Shown in pieces: positions 1 to 8,652 of a DNA stretch of 10,623 nt. The DNA is from Bacillota bacterium (GTDB taxonomy: Bacteria > Bacillota > UBA4882 > JAAYXC01). A program made the translations under genes and the position numbers. The notes under the pieces were generated by a model. It ran no database searches. It worked only from the letters and a program-made list of their open reading frames with translations, and was not told where the DNA came from. Position 1 is the first letter of the stretch. Every line of letters starts with the position of its first letter. Location: assembly GCA_012516115.1 (NCBI GenBank), contig JAAYXC010000274.1:1-10623 (forward strand). Direction: 5' to 3'.

Positions 1-443
1 AGCTCCTCCGCCTTCCGCGCGCCGTAGACGAAGGTGACCGGGTGGGATGGGGCCAGAAGCCGGGCCAGTTCGAAGAGGGGAACGACCCCCAGTCCCCCTG
101 CGGCGATAAGAACCGGTCCCCGCTCGACCGGAGTGAACCCCCGACCGAGGGGCCCGAGGACCATCAGGCGCTCGCCCGGCACCACCCGGCGAAGGAGGGC
201 CGTCCCCCGGCCCACCTCGCGGATTAAAAGCTCGATCCGACCGGTCTCCGGATCGGCGGTCAAATAGCCGAAAGGCCGCCGGAGCAATGGGTCTTGAGCA
301 CCTTCCGCCGGCGGTTTCACCATGAGGAACTGCCCGGGGCGGAGTTCCCGGGCCAAAGAGGGGGCCGCCAAGCCCAAACGGAAGACCTCCGGGCCCAGCT
401 CCTGTTGCTCGATGACCATAACCTCATGATCGCGCGCCATCAT
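1..443 (-). CDS. pyrK: Dihydroorotate dehydrogenase electron transfer subunit PyrK, partial (C-terminus beyond window)
   Basis: PyrK is the FAD/[2Fe-2S] subunit that passes electrons from dihydroorotate oxidation in PyrD (class 1B) to NAD+. About 147 residues are visible and the frame is open to the window edge. Near residue 40 there is PGQFLMVKP, then LLRRPFGYL (the RRPF-type FAD-binding motif of the ferredoxin-reductase fold), then LLIREVGRGTALL, GPLGRGF, and LIAAGGLGVVPL, which begins the NAD-binding half. The cysteine cluster for the iron-sulfur centre would lie in the missing C-terminal part. Its first ATG overlaps the pyrE stop by one base (TGATG), which suggests translational coupling; a second ATG follows at once (position 440), so the exact start is uncertain by one codon. 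A GGTGGAG-like site lies upstream inside pyrE. PyrK is normally paired with pyrD, expected next to the left. The identification is firm from motif order and operon context. Confidence 0.93.
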   Translation of the reverse strand, partial: MMARDHEVMVIEQQELGPEVFRLGLAAPSLARELRPGQFLMVKPPAEGAQDPLLRRPFGYLTADPETGRIELLIREVGRGTALLRRVVPGERLMVLGPLGRGFTPVERGPVLIAAGGLGVVPLFELARLLAPSHPVTFVYGARKAEE

Positions 444-958
444 CAGTCAAGCTCCACCCGGAAAAGCGGCCTATAAGGCAGCTCGGCCGCGGCCATGACC
501 TCTTGGGTCTCGTGGCCGCGATCGATGACGGCGATCACCGCTAGCACACGGGCACCGAGGGAGCGGAGGACCTCGGCCGAGGCCATGGCCTGGCCGCCGG
601 TGGTCACCACGTCCTCGAGGAGCGCCACGCCGGCCCCGGCGGGGAGATGGCCCTCGATCTTCTTCTTCGTCCCGTATTCTTTCTCTACTTTACGGACGAT
701 GACCCCGGGAAGCCCCGTACGGAGGGAGACCGCCGTCAGAAGCGGTACCGCCCCCAGTTCCGGCGCGGCCAGGACCTCCGTCCCGGCCGGAAGGGACGCC
801 GCGATGGCCTCGGCCAGAGGGGCGAGAAGGGCGGGGTCGAGGACGAAGCGGTACTTGTCCAAATAATATCGGCTCTTCCTCCCGGACCGAAGGGTAAATT
901 CACCTTCGAGAAGGCAGGCCGCCAACAAACGCTCGCGGAGATGGGCCAGATCTTCCAC
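443..958 (-). CDS. pyrE: Orotate phosphoribosyltransferase
   Basis: PyrE transfers ribose-5-phosphate from PRPP to orotate, giving OMP. The 171-residue protein has the type I PRTase fold: the PRPP loop VALLEDVVTTGGQ at residues 111-123, and the lysine-rich catalytic loop RKVEKEYGTKKKIEG at 89-103. The N-terminal hood contains LRSGRKSRYYLDKYR (23-37), the usual orotate-side motif. It is shorter than the roughly 210-residue enterobacterial and Bacillus enzymes but is complete at both ends and lacks no recognised motif, so it belongs to a compact subgroup rather than being truncated. The start is GTG, chosen because an AGGAGGAG site (964-971) lies 5 nt upstream. It follows carB after a 194-nt gap and its stop overlaps the pyrK start. 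A pyrE placed between carB and pyrK is unusual, because Firmicute operons mostly have it last. Confidence 0.96.
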   Translation of the reverse strand: MEDLAHLRERLLAACLLEGEFTLRSGRKSRYYLDKYRFVLDPALLAPLAEAIAASLPAGTEVLAAPELGAVPLLTAVSLRTGLPGVIVRKVEKEYGTKKKIEGHLPAGAGVALLEDVVTTGGQAMASAEVLRSLGARVLAVIAVIDRGHETQEVMAAAELPYRPLFRVELD

Positions 959-1152
959 CGTTTCTCCTCCTAAACACTCTTTACGATTTTACCAAGAGAT
1001 AATTTTGTCTCACAAAGCGCACAAAGATCACGAAGAAAATTAGCTAATTTATTTCTGACTTTCTTGGTGTGCTTTGTGATCTTGGTAAGAGGTTAATCCT
1101 CGGGAAGACTCATCTCATAAACACGTGAACCAAGTTTTATCTCATCTCTTTT
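959..1152. other. carB-pyrE intergenic region, AT-rich, repeat-containing
   Basis: This 194-nt gap is far more AT-rich than the flanking genes and has no convincing ORF. Its centre (about 989-1090) is the inverted-repeat element described separately. The part next to carB (1093-1152) contains several TCTCAT/GAGATGAG words and a CACGTG palindrome but no recognisable terminator or consensus promoter. The part next to pyrE holds only the pyrE ribosome binding site. No PyrR-binding loop consensus is present, so PyrR control is not evident here. Confidence 0.7.
989..1090. repeat. Imperfect inverted repeat built of 9-nt CACRAAGNN units
   Basis: The arms at 1008-1038 and 1060-1090 match as reverse complements at 24 of 31 positions. 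An extra perfect 9-nt pair, TTACCAAGA (989-997) with TCTTGGTAA (1080-1088), gives an alternative outer pairing. The left arm reads as three consecutive 9-nt units, CACAAAGCG, CACAAAGAT and CACGAAGAA, and the right arm is built of similar units on the other strand. The loop includes a perfect 14-nt palindrome, AAATTAGCTAATTT (1037-1050). I recall similar CACAAAG/CACGAAG 9-mers scattered between genes in unrelated bacteria, but I cannot check that here. There is no T-run after either arm, so it is not a standard terminator. Confidence 0.7.
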
Positions 1153-4100
1153 TTAACCCTCTATGGCTTGGACTCCCCGGACGGCGTCCAGGTCCTGGAG
1201 GGCAATGGGCGCGGAGGCTTCCACCGGGCTTTCCAGCGCATTTAAATAAGCCTGGAGGGTATCGAGGCTCGTCAGACAGGGGATCCCCACCTCTACCGCC
1301 GCGCGGCGGATACGGAACCCGTCCCGTTCCGGCTCCCTTCCCCGGGGCAAGGTATTGCAGACCATATCGATGCGGCCGGAACGGAGCAGATCGATGACAT
1401 CGGGTTTGCCCTCACCCAGTTTATAGACGGGCTCCACCGCCAGGCCGTTCTCGATGAGGAAAAGGGCCGTGCCGGTGGTGGCCACGAGGTGAAAACCGGC
1501 CCTGGCCAACCCGGCGACGAGGGGTAAGGCATCCGGTTTATCCCGGTCGGCGATGGTGACGAGGGCGGTCCCGCCGCGACGCACCCCGATCCCGGCCGCG
1601 CGGAAAGCCTTGGCCAGAGCCTCACCGTAGGTCGGGGCCATGCCCATGGCTTCACCGGTGGACTTCATCTCCGGGCCGAGGGAGACCTCGACGCCGGTCA
1701 GTTTGCCGAAGGAGAAGACCGGCGCCTTGACCGCCCAGAACGGACGCTCGGGGTAAAGGCCCGGTTCGTAGCCCTGTTTCCGGAGACTCTCGCCGAGGAC
1801 GGCCCGCATGGCCACCCGGACCATGGGCACCCCCGTCACCTTGCTCAGGAAGGGCACGGTCCGCGAAGCCCGCGGGTTGACCTCGATGACGTAGACCGTG
1901 CCGTCGGCCACCACGAACTGGATGTTCACCAGACCGCGCACATCCAGGGCACGCGCCAGACGGGTGGTGTAAACCAGGATCCGCTCTTTCTCCGCCCGCG
2001 TCAGGTTCACCGGCGGGTAGACGGCAAAGCTATCGCCGGAGTGGATCCCGGCCCGTTCCACGTGTTCCATGATCCCCGGGACGAGCACGTCTTCTCCGTC
2101 GGCGATGGCGTCCACCTCGCATTCCCGGCCCTGAACGTACTTATCGACGAGGAGCGGGTGTTCGGGCGAGACACGGGCGGCCACGTCCGCATAGTGGACG
2201 AGTTCCTCCGGATGGTAAACGATCTCCATGGCCCGGCCACCGAGGACGTAGGAGGGCCGGACGAGGACCGGGTATCCGATCCGGGCGGCGATATCCAGGG
2301 CTTCCTCCACGTTACCGGCGATGCCCCCCGGCGGCCGCGGGATACCGAGCTCGGCCAGGAGCCGGTCGAACCGTTCCCGGTCTTCGGCCAGGTCGATCCC
2401 TTCCACCGAGGTCCCGAGGATGGGCACACCGGCGGCGGCCAGCGGCCCGGCGAGGTTAATAGCCGTCTGGCCGCCGAACTGGACCACCACCCCTTCGGGT
2501 TTCTCCTTTTCGATTACCGCCATGACGTCCTCGAAGGTCAGCGGCTCGAAGTAAAGTCGATCGGCCGTATCGAAGTCCGTGCTGACCGTCTCCGGGTTGT
2601 TGTTGACGATGACCGCCTCGTAGCCGGCCTCCCGCAGGGCCCAGACGGCATGGACGCTACAATAGTCGAATTCGATCCCCTGGCCGATGCGGATTGGCCC
2701 GGCGCCGATGACCACCGCCCGCCGGCCCCGGCCGGGCCTGGCCTCGTCTTCCTCACCATAGCTTGAGTAGAAATAAGGGGTCTGGGCCTCGAACTCGGCC
2801 GCGCAGGTATCGACCATCCGGTAACCGGGGACGATCCCTTCCCTTTGCCTCGCCGCCCGGACCTCCGCCTCCTTTTCCCCACGCAGGGCGGCGATCTCAC
2901 GATCGGCGAAACCGAGTTCCTTGGCCACGGCCAGGAGTTCGCCGGTCAAAGAAGGCGCCTCGGCCAGAGTTCGCTCGTAATGGACGATCCGGCGGATCTC
3001 GGCCAGGAAATAAGGGTCCACCGCGGTGAGCTCGTTAAGCATCTGGAGGCTGAAACCACGGCGCAGGCCCTCGGCCACGGCAAAGACCCATTCATCGCCC
3101 GGCCGACGCAGGAACTCCACGAGTTCTTCGTCGCGCCAGGTGGCCATCTTCGGGTGGCGCAGGCCATAGAAGCCGTTCTCCAACGAGCGGATGGCTTTCT
3201 GGAGCGCGGCCGGGAAGGTCCGGCCGATGGCCATCACCTCGCCGGTGGCCTTCATCTGGGTTCCCAGGCGCCGGTCGGCCAGGGCGAACTTATCGAAAGG
3301 CCAGCGGGGGATCTTCACCACCACGTAGTCCAGGGCCGGCTCGAAGGAGGCAAACGTCTGGCCGGTGACGGCGTTTTTGATCTCGTCCAGCCGGCGGCCG
3401 ATGGCGATCTTGGCCGCCACCTTGGCGATGGGGTACCCGGTGGCCTTGGAGGCCAGAGCGCTGGAGCGGCTGACGCGGGGGTTGACCTCGATCACGAAAT
3501 ACCGCTCGCTTTTGGGATCCAGGGCGAACTGGATGTTACACCCTCCCTGGATACCCAAGGCGGAGATGATGCGGATGGAGGCCGTGCGCAACCGCTGGTA
3601 CTCGCGGTCGGAAAGGGTCTGGCTCGGGGCCACCACGATGCTGTCGCCGGTATGGACCCCGACGGGATCCAAGTTCTCCATATTGCAAACGGTAATACAA
3701 TTCCCGTCGGCATCGCGCATGACCTCGTACTCGATCTCCTTCCACCCGGCCACGCTCTGCTCGAGGAGGACTTGCCGGATGGGACTCTGCCGGAGACCCC
3801 GCGTGACCACGGCCACGAGTTCTTCGCGATCGGTGACGAACCCCCCACCGGTCCCCCCGAGGGTATAGGCCGGCCGGACAACCAAGGGGAAACCGCACTC
3901 GGCGGCAAAAGCCTCGGCCTCGGCCAGGTTCGTGACGATGGCGCTGGCCGGGACGGGTTCGCCGATGGCCTGCATCGTCTCTTTAAAGGCTTTCCGGTCC
4001 TCGGCCCGCCGGATGGCCTCAAGGGGGGTCCCCAGCAAGGCCACCCCGTACCGGTCGAGCACCCCTGCTTCGGCCAGGGCCACGGCCAGATTCAACCCCA

Positions 4101-4362
4101 CCTGGCCGCCCAAGGTCGGCAGGAGCCCCTCCGGTCGTTCCCGGGCGATGATGGCCGCGAGGCTATCCAGGTCCAGCGGTTCCACGTAGACCCGGTCTGC
4201 CTGTTCGGGGTCGGTCATGATGGTGGCCGGGTTACTGTTCACCAGGACCACTTCGATCCCTTCTTCACGCAGGGACCGGCAGGCCTGAGTCCCGGAGTAG
4301 TCGAACTCGGCCGCCTGGCCGATGACGATCGGACCGGAACCGATGACGAGAACTTTCTTCAA
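1153..4362 (-). CDS. carB: Carbamoyl phosphate synthase large subunit
   Basis: CarB makes carbamoyl phosphate from bicarbonate, ammonia supplied by CarA, and two ATP. The 1069-residue product is the usual length. It shows the internal duplication of the family: [21 protein letters not shown] at the N-terminus (carboxyphosphate half) and [20 protein letters not shown] about 550 residues later (carbamate half), each followed by an ATP-grasp domain with ATP-binding and EVNPR metal motifs ([14 protein letters not shown] and [14 protein letters not shown]). The C-terminal ~130 residues form the MGS-like allosteric domain ([15 protein letters not shown]), the site of UMP and ornithine/IMP effects in known enzymes. 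The start is TTG at 4362, with GGAGGAAGG (4366-4374) 3 nt upstream. An in-frame GTG at 4422 would add 20 residues, but it sits inside the inverted-repeat element with an SD-like GGAG directly abutting it, so I reject it. Long plus-strand ORFs here are antisense shadows. Confidence 0.97.
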   Translation of the reverse strand: MKKVLVIGSGPIVIGQAAEFDYSGTQACRSLREEGIEVVLVNSNPATIMTDPEQADRVYVEPLDLDSLAAIIARERPEGLLPTLGGQVGLNLAVALAEAGVLDRYGVALLGTPLEAIRRAEDRKAFKETMQAIGEPVPASAIVTNLAEAEAFAAECGFPLVVRPAYTLGGTGGGFVTDREELVAVVTRGLRQSPIRQVLLEQSVAGWKEIEYEVMRDADGNCITVCNMENLDPVGVHTGDSIVVAPSQTLSDREYQRLRTASIRIISALGIQGGCNIQFALDPKSERYFVIEVNPRVSRSSALASKATGYPIAKVAAKIAIGRRLDEIKNAVTGQTFASFEPALDYVVVKIPRWPFDKFALADRRLGTQMKATGEVMAIGRTFPAALQKAIRSLENGFYGLRHPKMATWRDEELVEFLRRPGDEWVFAVAEGLRRGFSLQMLNELTAVDPYFLAEIRRIVHYERTLAEAPSLTGELLAVAKELGFADREIAALRGEKEAEVRAARQREGIVPGYRMVDTCAAEFEAQTPYFYSSYGEEDEARPGRGRRAVVIGAGPIRIGQGIEFDYCSVHAVWALREAGYEAVIVNNNPETVSTDFDTADRLYFEPLTFEDVMAVIEKEKPEGVVVQFGGQTAINLAGPLAAAGVPILGTSVEGIDLAEDRERFDRLLAELGIPRPPGGIAGNVEEALDIAARIGYPVLVRPSYVLGGRAMEIVYHPEELVHYADVAARVSPEHPLLVDKYVQGRECEVDAIADGEDVLVPGIMEHVERAGIHSGDSFAVYPPVNLTRAEKERILVYTTRLARALDVRGLVNIQFVVADGTVYVIEVNPRASRTVPFLSKVTGVPMVRVAMRAVLGESLRKQGYEPGLYPERPFWAVKAPVFSFGKLTGVEVSLGPEMKSTGEAMGMAPTYGEALAKAFRAAGIGVRRGGTALVTIADRDKPDALPLVAGLARAGFHLVATTGTALFLIENGLAVEPVYKLGEGKPDVIDLLRSGRIDMVCNTLPRGREPERDGFRIRRAAVEVGIPCLTSLDTLQAYLNALESPVEASAPIALQDLDAVRGVQAIEG

Positions 4363-4365
4363 GTT

Positions 4366-4374
4366 CCTTCCTCC
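4366..4374 (-). promoter_or_regulatory. carB ribosome binding site that decides the TTG start
   Basis: On the minus strand GGAGGAAGG precedes TTGAAGAAAGTT by 3 nt. The protein then begins directly with the conserved [10 protein letters not shown] dinucleotide-like motif, as in other CarB proteins, which supports the TTG. Confidence 0.75.
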
Positions 4375-4414
4375 GTTCTTAGGTCTTGCCGCACTCTTTG
4401 ATCTTCCGCCGAGT

Positions 4415-4483
4415 GAACTCACCTCCGGTCCTTCGGACCACCCCCTCTCTTTGTCAAAGAGAGGGGGAAGGGGGGGTGAGTTC
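4415..4483. repeat. Nested inverted-repeat (three-way-junction-like) element between carA and carB
   Basis: The outer arms GAACTCACC (4415-4423) and GGTGAGTTC (4475-4483) are perfect 9-nt complements. They enclose two further hairpins: GGTCC-TTC-GGACC (4427-4439), and a perfect 12-bp stem CCCCCTCTCTTT-GTC-AAAGAGAGGGGG (4441-4467). In RNA this could fold as a three-way junction on either strand. No U-run follows the stems on the coding strand, so a simple intrinsic terminator is unlikely. The compact, symmetrical build and its position starting two bases after the carA stop suggest a REP/MITE-like insertion or an mRNA-processing or stability element. Confidence 0.75.
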
Positions 4484-4484
4484 G

Positions 4485-5561
4485 TTACACCGCCTTCTTG
4501 ACCACCGCGGCGAACTCGCCGAAGAGATAGGCGGAATCGGCCGGGCCCGGCGCGGCCTCGGGATGGTACTGGACCGACCAGGCCGGAAAGTGTCGATGGC
4601 GCAAACCTTCCACCGTACCGTCGTTGACGTTGACGTGGGTCACCTCGACCTCCGGCGGAAGGGAGGTAGCGTCCACGGCGAAACCATGGTTCTGCGAAGT
4701 GATGTAAACCCGACCCGTCCGCAAGTCCTTTACCGGGTGGTTGGAACCCCGATGGCCGAATTTCAGTTTATAGGTCCGACCGCCCATGGCCAACCCCAGG
4801 ACCTGGTGGCCCAGGCAGATGCCGAAGATGGGTAGCCGACCCAGTAGGGCCCGCACCGTCTCCACCGTACCCGGTACGTCCACCGGGTCCCCCGGCCCGT
4901 TGGAGAGCATCAGGGCCGCCGGGGAAAGGGCCAGGATCTCCTCCGGCCTGCTCCTGGCCGGCACGACCACCACTTCAAGGCCTTCCGCCGCCAGGAACCG
5001 GACGATGTTCCGCTTGGCGCCGAGGTCGATCAGGACCACCCGCGGTCCCTCGTTGTTGATGGTATAGGGCGCAGTCACCGTGACCTCGTCCACAAAGTTC
5101 TGCCCGGAGAGGGGCGGGACGGCCCTGGCGTGGGCCACCAGTTCCTCCGGAGGAAGGGATTCGGTGGTCAGATAACCCCGCATCGTTCCCCTGGTACGAA
5201 GACGCTTGGTCAGGGCTCGGGTATCCACCCCTTCCAGACCCAGGAGACCGTAACGGACCAGAAACTCCTCGATCGTCTCCACCGACCGCCAGTTGCTCGG
5301 GTGGCGGCACCATTCCTTGACCACGAACCCCCGGGCGCATGGCCGCTCGGCCTCGAAGTCTTCGCGGTTGATGCCGTAGTTTCCGATCAACGGGTAGGTC
5401 ATGACGATGATCTGGCCGGCATAGGACGGGTCGGTCAAAATCTCCTGATAACCGGTCATCCCGGTATTAAAGACCACTTCTCCTCCGGTCGCCCCGCTTG
5501 CCCCGAAAGAGCGGCCCGCGAAAACGGTTCCGTCTTCCAGGGCCAACCAGGCCTTCTGCAT
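4485..5561 (-). CDS. carA: Carbamoyl phosphate synthase small subunit (glutamine amidotransferase)
   Basis: CarA hydrolyses glutamine and channels the ammonia to CarB. The 358-residue product has the CarA N-terminal domain (residues 1-150; [20 protein letters not shown] at 31-50, [10 protein letters not shown] at 61-70) and a class I GATase domain. The catalytic triad is visible: Cys249 in GICLGHQ, and His333 and Glu335 in QYHPE. The supporting motifs SNGPGDP (220-226) and [10 protein letters not shown] (288-297) are also present. The start is the second of two nearby in-frame ATGs (5567 and 5561). GGAGGT directly abuts the first, while the second has 6 nt of spacing and gives [11 protein letters not shown], the usual N-terminus. 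An extended upstream reading to 5699 would run into pyrC and is rejected. It is followed by the repeat element and carB. An internal promoter candidate lies just upstream. Confidence 0.96.
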   Translation of the reverse strand: MQKAWLALEDGTVFAGRSFGASGATGGEVVFNTGMTGYQEILTDPSYAGQIIVMTYPLIGNYGINREDFEAERPCARGFVVKEWCRHPSNWRSVETIEEFLVRYGLLGLEGVDTRALTKRLRTRGTMRGYLTTESLPPEELVAHARAVPPLSGQNFVDEVTVTAPYTINNEGPRVVLIDLGAKRNIVRFLAAEGLEVVVVPARSRPEEILALSPAALMLSNGPGDPVDVPGTVETVRALLGRLPIFGICLGHQVLGLAMGGRTYKLKFGHRGSNHPVKDLRTGRVYITSQNHGFAVDATSLPPEVEVTHVNVNDGTVEGLRHRHFPAWSVQYHPEAAPGPADSAYLFGEFAAVVKKAV

Positions 5562-5595
5562 AATCATACCTCCAATTAAGATGTCATCCCACATC

Positions 5596-5604
5596 ATTAT
5601 AGCA
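5596..5604 (-). promoter_or_regulatory. Candidate internal extended -10 promoter ahead of carA
   Basis: The minus strand reads TGCTATAAT, a perfect extended -10 (TGN plus TATAAT). Its predicted transcription start is near 5589, giving a leader of about 28 nt before the carA ATG. No good -35 is seen at 16-18 nt spacing (GCAAAT at 17), which is tolerable for an extended -10 promoter. The surrounding 67-nt gap is AT-rich. If active, it would supply carAB and downstream genes independently of the PyrR-controlled leader. Confidence 0.5.
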
Positions 5605-5613
5605 TATTTAAAC

Positions 5614-5629
5614 AAAAGATTTGCATCTT
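5614..5629 (-). other. Small hairpin at the pyrC stop codon
   Basis: AAAGAT-GCAA-ATCTTT on the minus strand starts at the last base of the pyrC TAA and is followed by TGTTT. A 6-bp AT-rich stem with four bases of loop is too weak to be a confident terminator. At most it marks the boundary between the pyrC end and the carA promoter candidate. Confidence 0.3.
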
Positions 5630-6903
5630 TATTCGCGGTGGACCAGCCGGCCACCGACGAAGGTGGCCACCGCCTTGCCCACCAGCTCCCTCCCGGCAAA
5701 GGGCGTGTTCTTCGCTTTGCTCCGGAAAAGCCCCGGGTCGACCCGCCATGTCCGTTCGAGGTCCACCACCGTAAGGTCCGCCGGGAGTCCGGGGGTAAGG
5801 GACCCTTCCGGGAGCCCCAAGATCCGGCGGGGGTTAACCGCCATCTTCATCACCATCTCATCGAGGGAAAGAAGCCCCGGCCGGACGAGCTCGGTCAAGA
5901 CGAGTCCTAACGAGGTCTCCAGGCCCACCATTCCGTCGGGGGCCAGGGCGAATTCCCGGTGTTTCTCCTCCAGGGTGTGCGGGGCATGATCGCTGGCGAT
6001 GACGTCGATGGTGCCGTCGGTCAGTCCCTCCCGCAGGGCGGCGCGGTCGGCTTCGCTTCTTAAGGGCGGATTGACCTTGGTGTTGGTATCGTAGGCGGCC
6101 ACGGCCGCGTCGGTAAGGATGAGATGGTGCGGCGTGGCCTCGGCCGTGACCTTGATCCCCTGTTCTTTGGCCTGACGGATCATCGCCACCGCCCCGGCGG
6201 TGGAGACGTGCTGGATATGGACGGCCGCCCCGGTGGCCGCGGCCAAAAGGAGGTCGCGGGCCACCGCCACTTCTTCGGCCAAGGCCGGGATGCCGGGCAG
6301 GCCTAAAACGGTCGACCAGCGACCCTCGTGCATCACCCCTTCGCGGCCGATATGGGCGTCCTGGGCATGGAGGAGGATGGGGAGGCCGAAGATCTTGCTG
6401 TATTCCATGGCCAGGCGGAGGATCTCGGCGTTCGGCAGCGGGACACCGTCGTTCGAGAAGGCCACGGCCCCCCCGCGGACCAGTTCGCCGAGTTCGGCCA
6501 TCTCCTCACCCCGCTGGCCCTTGGTGAGGCATCCCACGGCGCAGAGCCGCACCCCGCCGACCCGTTCGGCCTGGGCGAGGACGAAGGCGATCAACGCCGG
6601 GTTATCGAGAGCCGGATCGGTATTGGGCATGGCGGCCACGGCCGTGAAACCCCCGGCCGCGGCGGCGGCCAACCCGGTGGCGATGGTCTCCTCGTCCTCC
6701 CGGCCCGGTTCCCGCAGGTGGACGTGCATGTCCACCAGCCCGGGCAGGATATGAAGCCCCGCCACCGGGAAGACCTCGGCCCCCGCCGGATCCAGTTCCG
6801 GCCCCACGGCCGCGATACGGCCGTCGCGGATCAAGACATCCAGCTTCCCCTGGCGCTGGGTCACCGGGTCCACCACGAAGCCGCCTTTAAGACAGTAGTC
6901 CAT
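5629..6903 (-). CDS. pyrC: Dihydroorotase (type I)
   Basis: PyrC cyclises N-carbamoyl-L-aspartate to dihydroorotate. The 424-residue product is the normal length for the bacterial type I (amidohydrolase superfamily) enzyme. The zinc-site motifs are all present: His60 and His62 in DMHVHLREPG, Asp152 in FSNDGVPLPN (the position of the bridging ligand in type I enzymes that lack a carboxylated lysine), His179 in LLHAQD, His232 in HIQHVSTAG, and Asp305 in ASDHAPHT. NTKVNPPLR (274-282) is the conserved substrate-side segment. The start ATG at 6903 has a GGGAGGGAAAG site upstream, contained in the last codons of pyrB. The pyrB and pyrC reading frames overlap by 17 nt, indicating translational coupling. 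In Aquifex-type systems this DHOase forms a complex with ATCase; here only adjacency is seen. Confidence 0.96.
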   Translation of the reverse strand: MDYCLKGGFVVDPVTQRQGKLDVLIRDGRIAAVGPELDPAGAEVFPVAGLHILPGLVDMHVHLREPGREDEETIATGLAAAAAGGFTAVAAMPNTDPALDNPALIAFVLAQAERVGGVRLCAVGCLTKGQRGEEMAELGELVRGGAVAFSNDGVPLPNAEILRLAMEYSKIFGLPILLHAQDAHIGREGVMHEGRWSTVLGLPGIPALAEEVAVARDLLLAAATGAAVHIQHVSTAGAVAMIRQAKEQGIKVTAEATPHHLILTDAAVAAYDTNTKVNPPLRSEADRAALREGLTDGTIDVIASDHAPHTLEEKHREFALAPDGMVGLETSLGLVLTELVRPGLLSLDEMVMKMAVNPRRILGLPEGSLTPGLPADLTVVDLERTWRVDPGLFRSKAKNTPFAGRELVGKAVATFVGGRLVHRE

Positions 6904-7828
6904 CTTCTTTCCCTCCCGCCAGGAGATACAAGAGGGCCATGCGGACCGCCACCCCGTTGCTGACCTGGGTGGTGATGACCGCCCGCGGATCGCATGCCGC
7001 CTCTTCCGTGATCTCCACCCCCAGATTGGTGGGGCCCGGGTGCATGATCAAGGCATCAGGCGGCAACCGTCTCGCCCGTTCGGCGTTCATCCCGTAGAGA
7101 CGCGCATACTCGCGGACCGAGGGGAAAAGCCCTTTCTTTTGGCGCTCCAGCTGGAGCCGTAGGACGTTGACCCCGTCCGCCCGGGCCAGGGCCGCGTCCA
7201 ACTCATAGGCCACTTCCACCCCCAGCGTTTCGATCCCCGGCGGCATCAGGGTCGGCGGACCGACCACCGTGACCTTGGCCCCGAGTTTGGTAAGCCCCCA
7301 GATGTCCGAACGGGCCACCCGGCTGTGCATGATGTCCCCGACGATCACCACCCGCAGCCCGTGAAAACCGCCCTTCCGTTCTTTAATGGTATAGAGGTCG
7401 AGCAAGCCCTGGGTGGGATGTTCGTGGGCGCCGTCGCCGGCGTTGATGACCGAACAGCGCACCGTCTCCGCCAGGAGTTTCGCCGCCCCGGCGATGGCGT
7501 GGCGGACGACGATGACGTCCGCGCCGGCGGCCTCGACGGTCTTGGCCGTGTCGATAAAACTCTCGCCCTTGGCCACGCTGCTCTGGGCCACGCTCAGGTT
7601 GACCACGTCCGCGCCGAGCCATTTGGCCGCCACCTCGAAGGAGGTCCGCGTCCGGGTGCTCGGTTCGAAGAAGAGGGTGATCACCGTCTTTCCGCGCAGA
7701 GTGGGGAGTTTCTTGATCTCCCGGCCGAAGATCTCCTTGCACGGTCCGGCCAGGGAGAGGACGAGCTCGATCTCTTCCGCCGTCAGGTCGGCCAGGCCTA
7801 AAAGGTGCTTGTGGCGCCAAACGGCCAT
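6887..7828 (-). CDS. pyrB: Aspartate carbamoyltransferase catalytic subunit
   Basis: PyrB condenses carbamoyl phosphate with aspartate. The 313-residue protein has the carbamoyl phosphate signature FFEPSTRTRTSFE (53-65), with STRT at 57-60, and the second-subunit lysine loop SVAQSSVAKGES (79-90). Further on come VVRHAIAGAA and the HPTQGLLDLYTIKE segment. The aspartate half has GDIMHSRVARSDIW and, near the C-terminus, MHPGPTNLGVEI, where the HPGP motif is characteristic. There is no regulatory subunit (pyrI) nearby, consistent with an unregulated trimer of the Bacillus type. ATG at 7828 follows AAGGAGG (7838-7844) by 9 nt. The gap to pyrR is 58 nt and carries a terminator, while the 3' end overlaps pyrC by 17 nt. 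Confidence 0.97.
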   Translation of the reverse strand: MAVWRHKHLLGLADLTAEEIELVLSLAGPCKEIFGREIKKLPTLRGKTVITLFFEPSTRTRTSFEVAAKWLGADVVNLSVAQSSVAKGESFIDTAKTVEAAGADVIVVRHAIAGAAKLLAETVRCSVINAGDGAHEHPTQGLLDLYTIKERKGGFHGLRVVIVGDIMHSRVARSDIWGLTKLGAKVTVVGPPTLMPPGIETLGVEVAYELDAALARADGVNVLRLQLERQKKGLFPSVREYARLYGMNAERARRLPPDALIMHPGPTNLGVEITEEAACDPRAVITTQVSNGVAVRMALLYLLAGGKEDGLLS

Positions 7829-7843
7829 CCCCGTTAACCTCCT

Positions 7844-7868
7844 TGTCCCGAATCTCCTTTTCCGGACA
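7844..7868 (-). other. Hairpin abutting the pyrB Shine-Dalgarno
   Basis: The minus strand reads TGTCC-G-GAA, a purine loop AAGGAGA, then TTC-G-GGACA: 5 bp, a G/G mismatch, 3 bp, and a 7-nt loop that itself looks like a Shine-Dalgarno. Its 3' edge touches the real SD. It does not match the PyrR-binding consensus, so any role in pyrB translation is speculative. Confidence 0.35.
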
Positions 7869-7870
7869 TG

Positions 7871-8577
<707 letters not shown>

Positions 8578-8597
8578 CTTCCCTTTTTGTCCTTTAT

Positions 8598-8626
8598 ACC
8601 ATACCAGAACAGAAGGTCCCTGTCAA
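8598..8626 (-). promoter_or_regulatory. Principal promoter of the pyr operon
   Basis: A perfect TTGACA -35 (8621-8626) is separated by exactly 17 nt from TATGGT (8598-8603), which is preceded by TGG, giving an extended -10. The predicted start near 8591 yields a leader of about 140 nt before the pyrR ATG, containing the attenuator. It is a sigma-A-type promoter and should be strong and mainly controlled after initiation. Confidence 0.88.
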
Positions 8627-8652
8627 GGAGGCGCAGTCGCTCAGCTAAAATC

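Noticed and set aside
443..958. Truncated pyrE, because 171 residues is short
   Set aside because: Both ends are well defined by a ribosome binding site and a coupled stop. The PRPP loop and catalytic loop are complete, and compact OPRTases of this size exist.
959..1152. CRISPR-like array from the repeated CACAAAG words
   Set aside because: The units are 9 nt, contiguous and degenerate, with no spacers, no repeat of 20-40 nt and no cas genes.
2845..4401. 518-codon open frame on the plus strand, opposite carB
   Set aside because: It is antisense to a fully conserved CarB. Long antisense frames are expected from GC-rich third positions, and its translation has no recognisable domain and a skewed composition.
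4363..4422. 20-residue N-terminal extension of CarB from the GTG at 4422
   Set aside because: The extension lies in the inverted-repeat element, has no properly spaced ribosome binding site and precedes the conserved N-terminus. TTG at 4362 has GGAGGAAGG upstream.
5562..5699. 46-residue N-terminal extension of CarA
   Set aside because: It would overlap the end of pyrC, has a non-CarA composition, and is made unnecessary by the ATG at 5561 with a good ribosome binding site.
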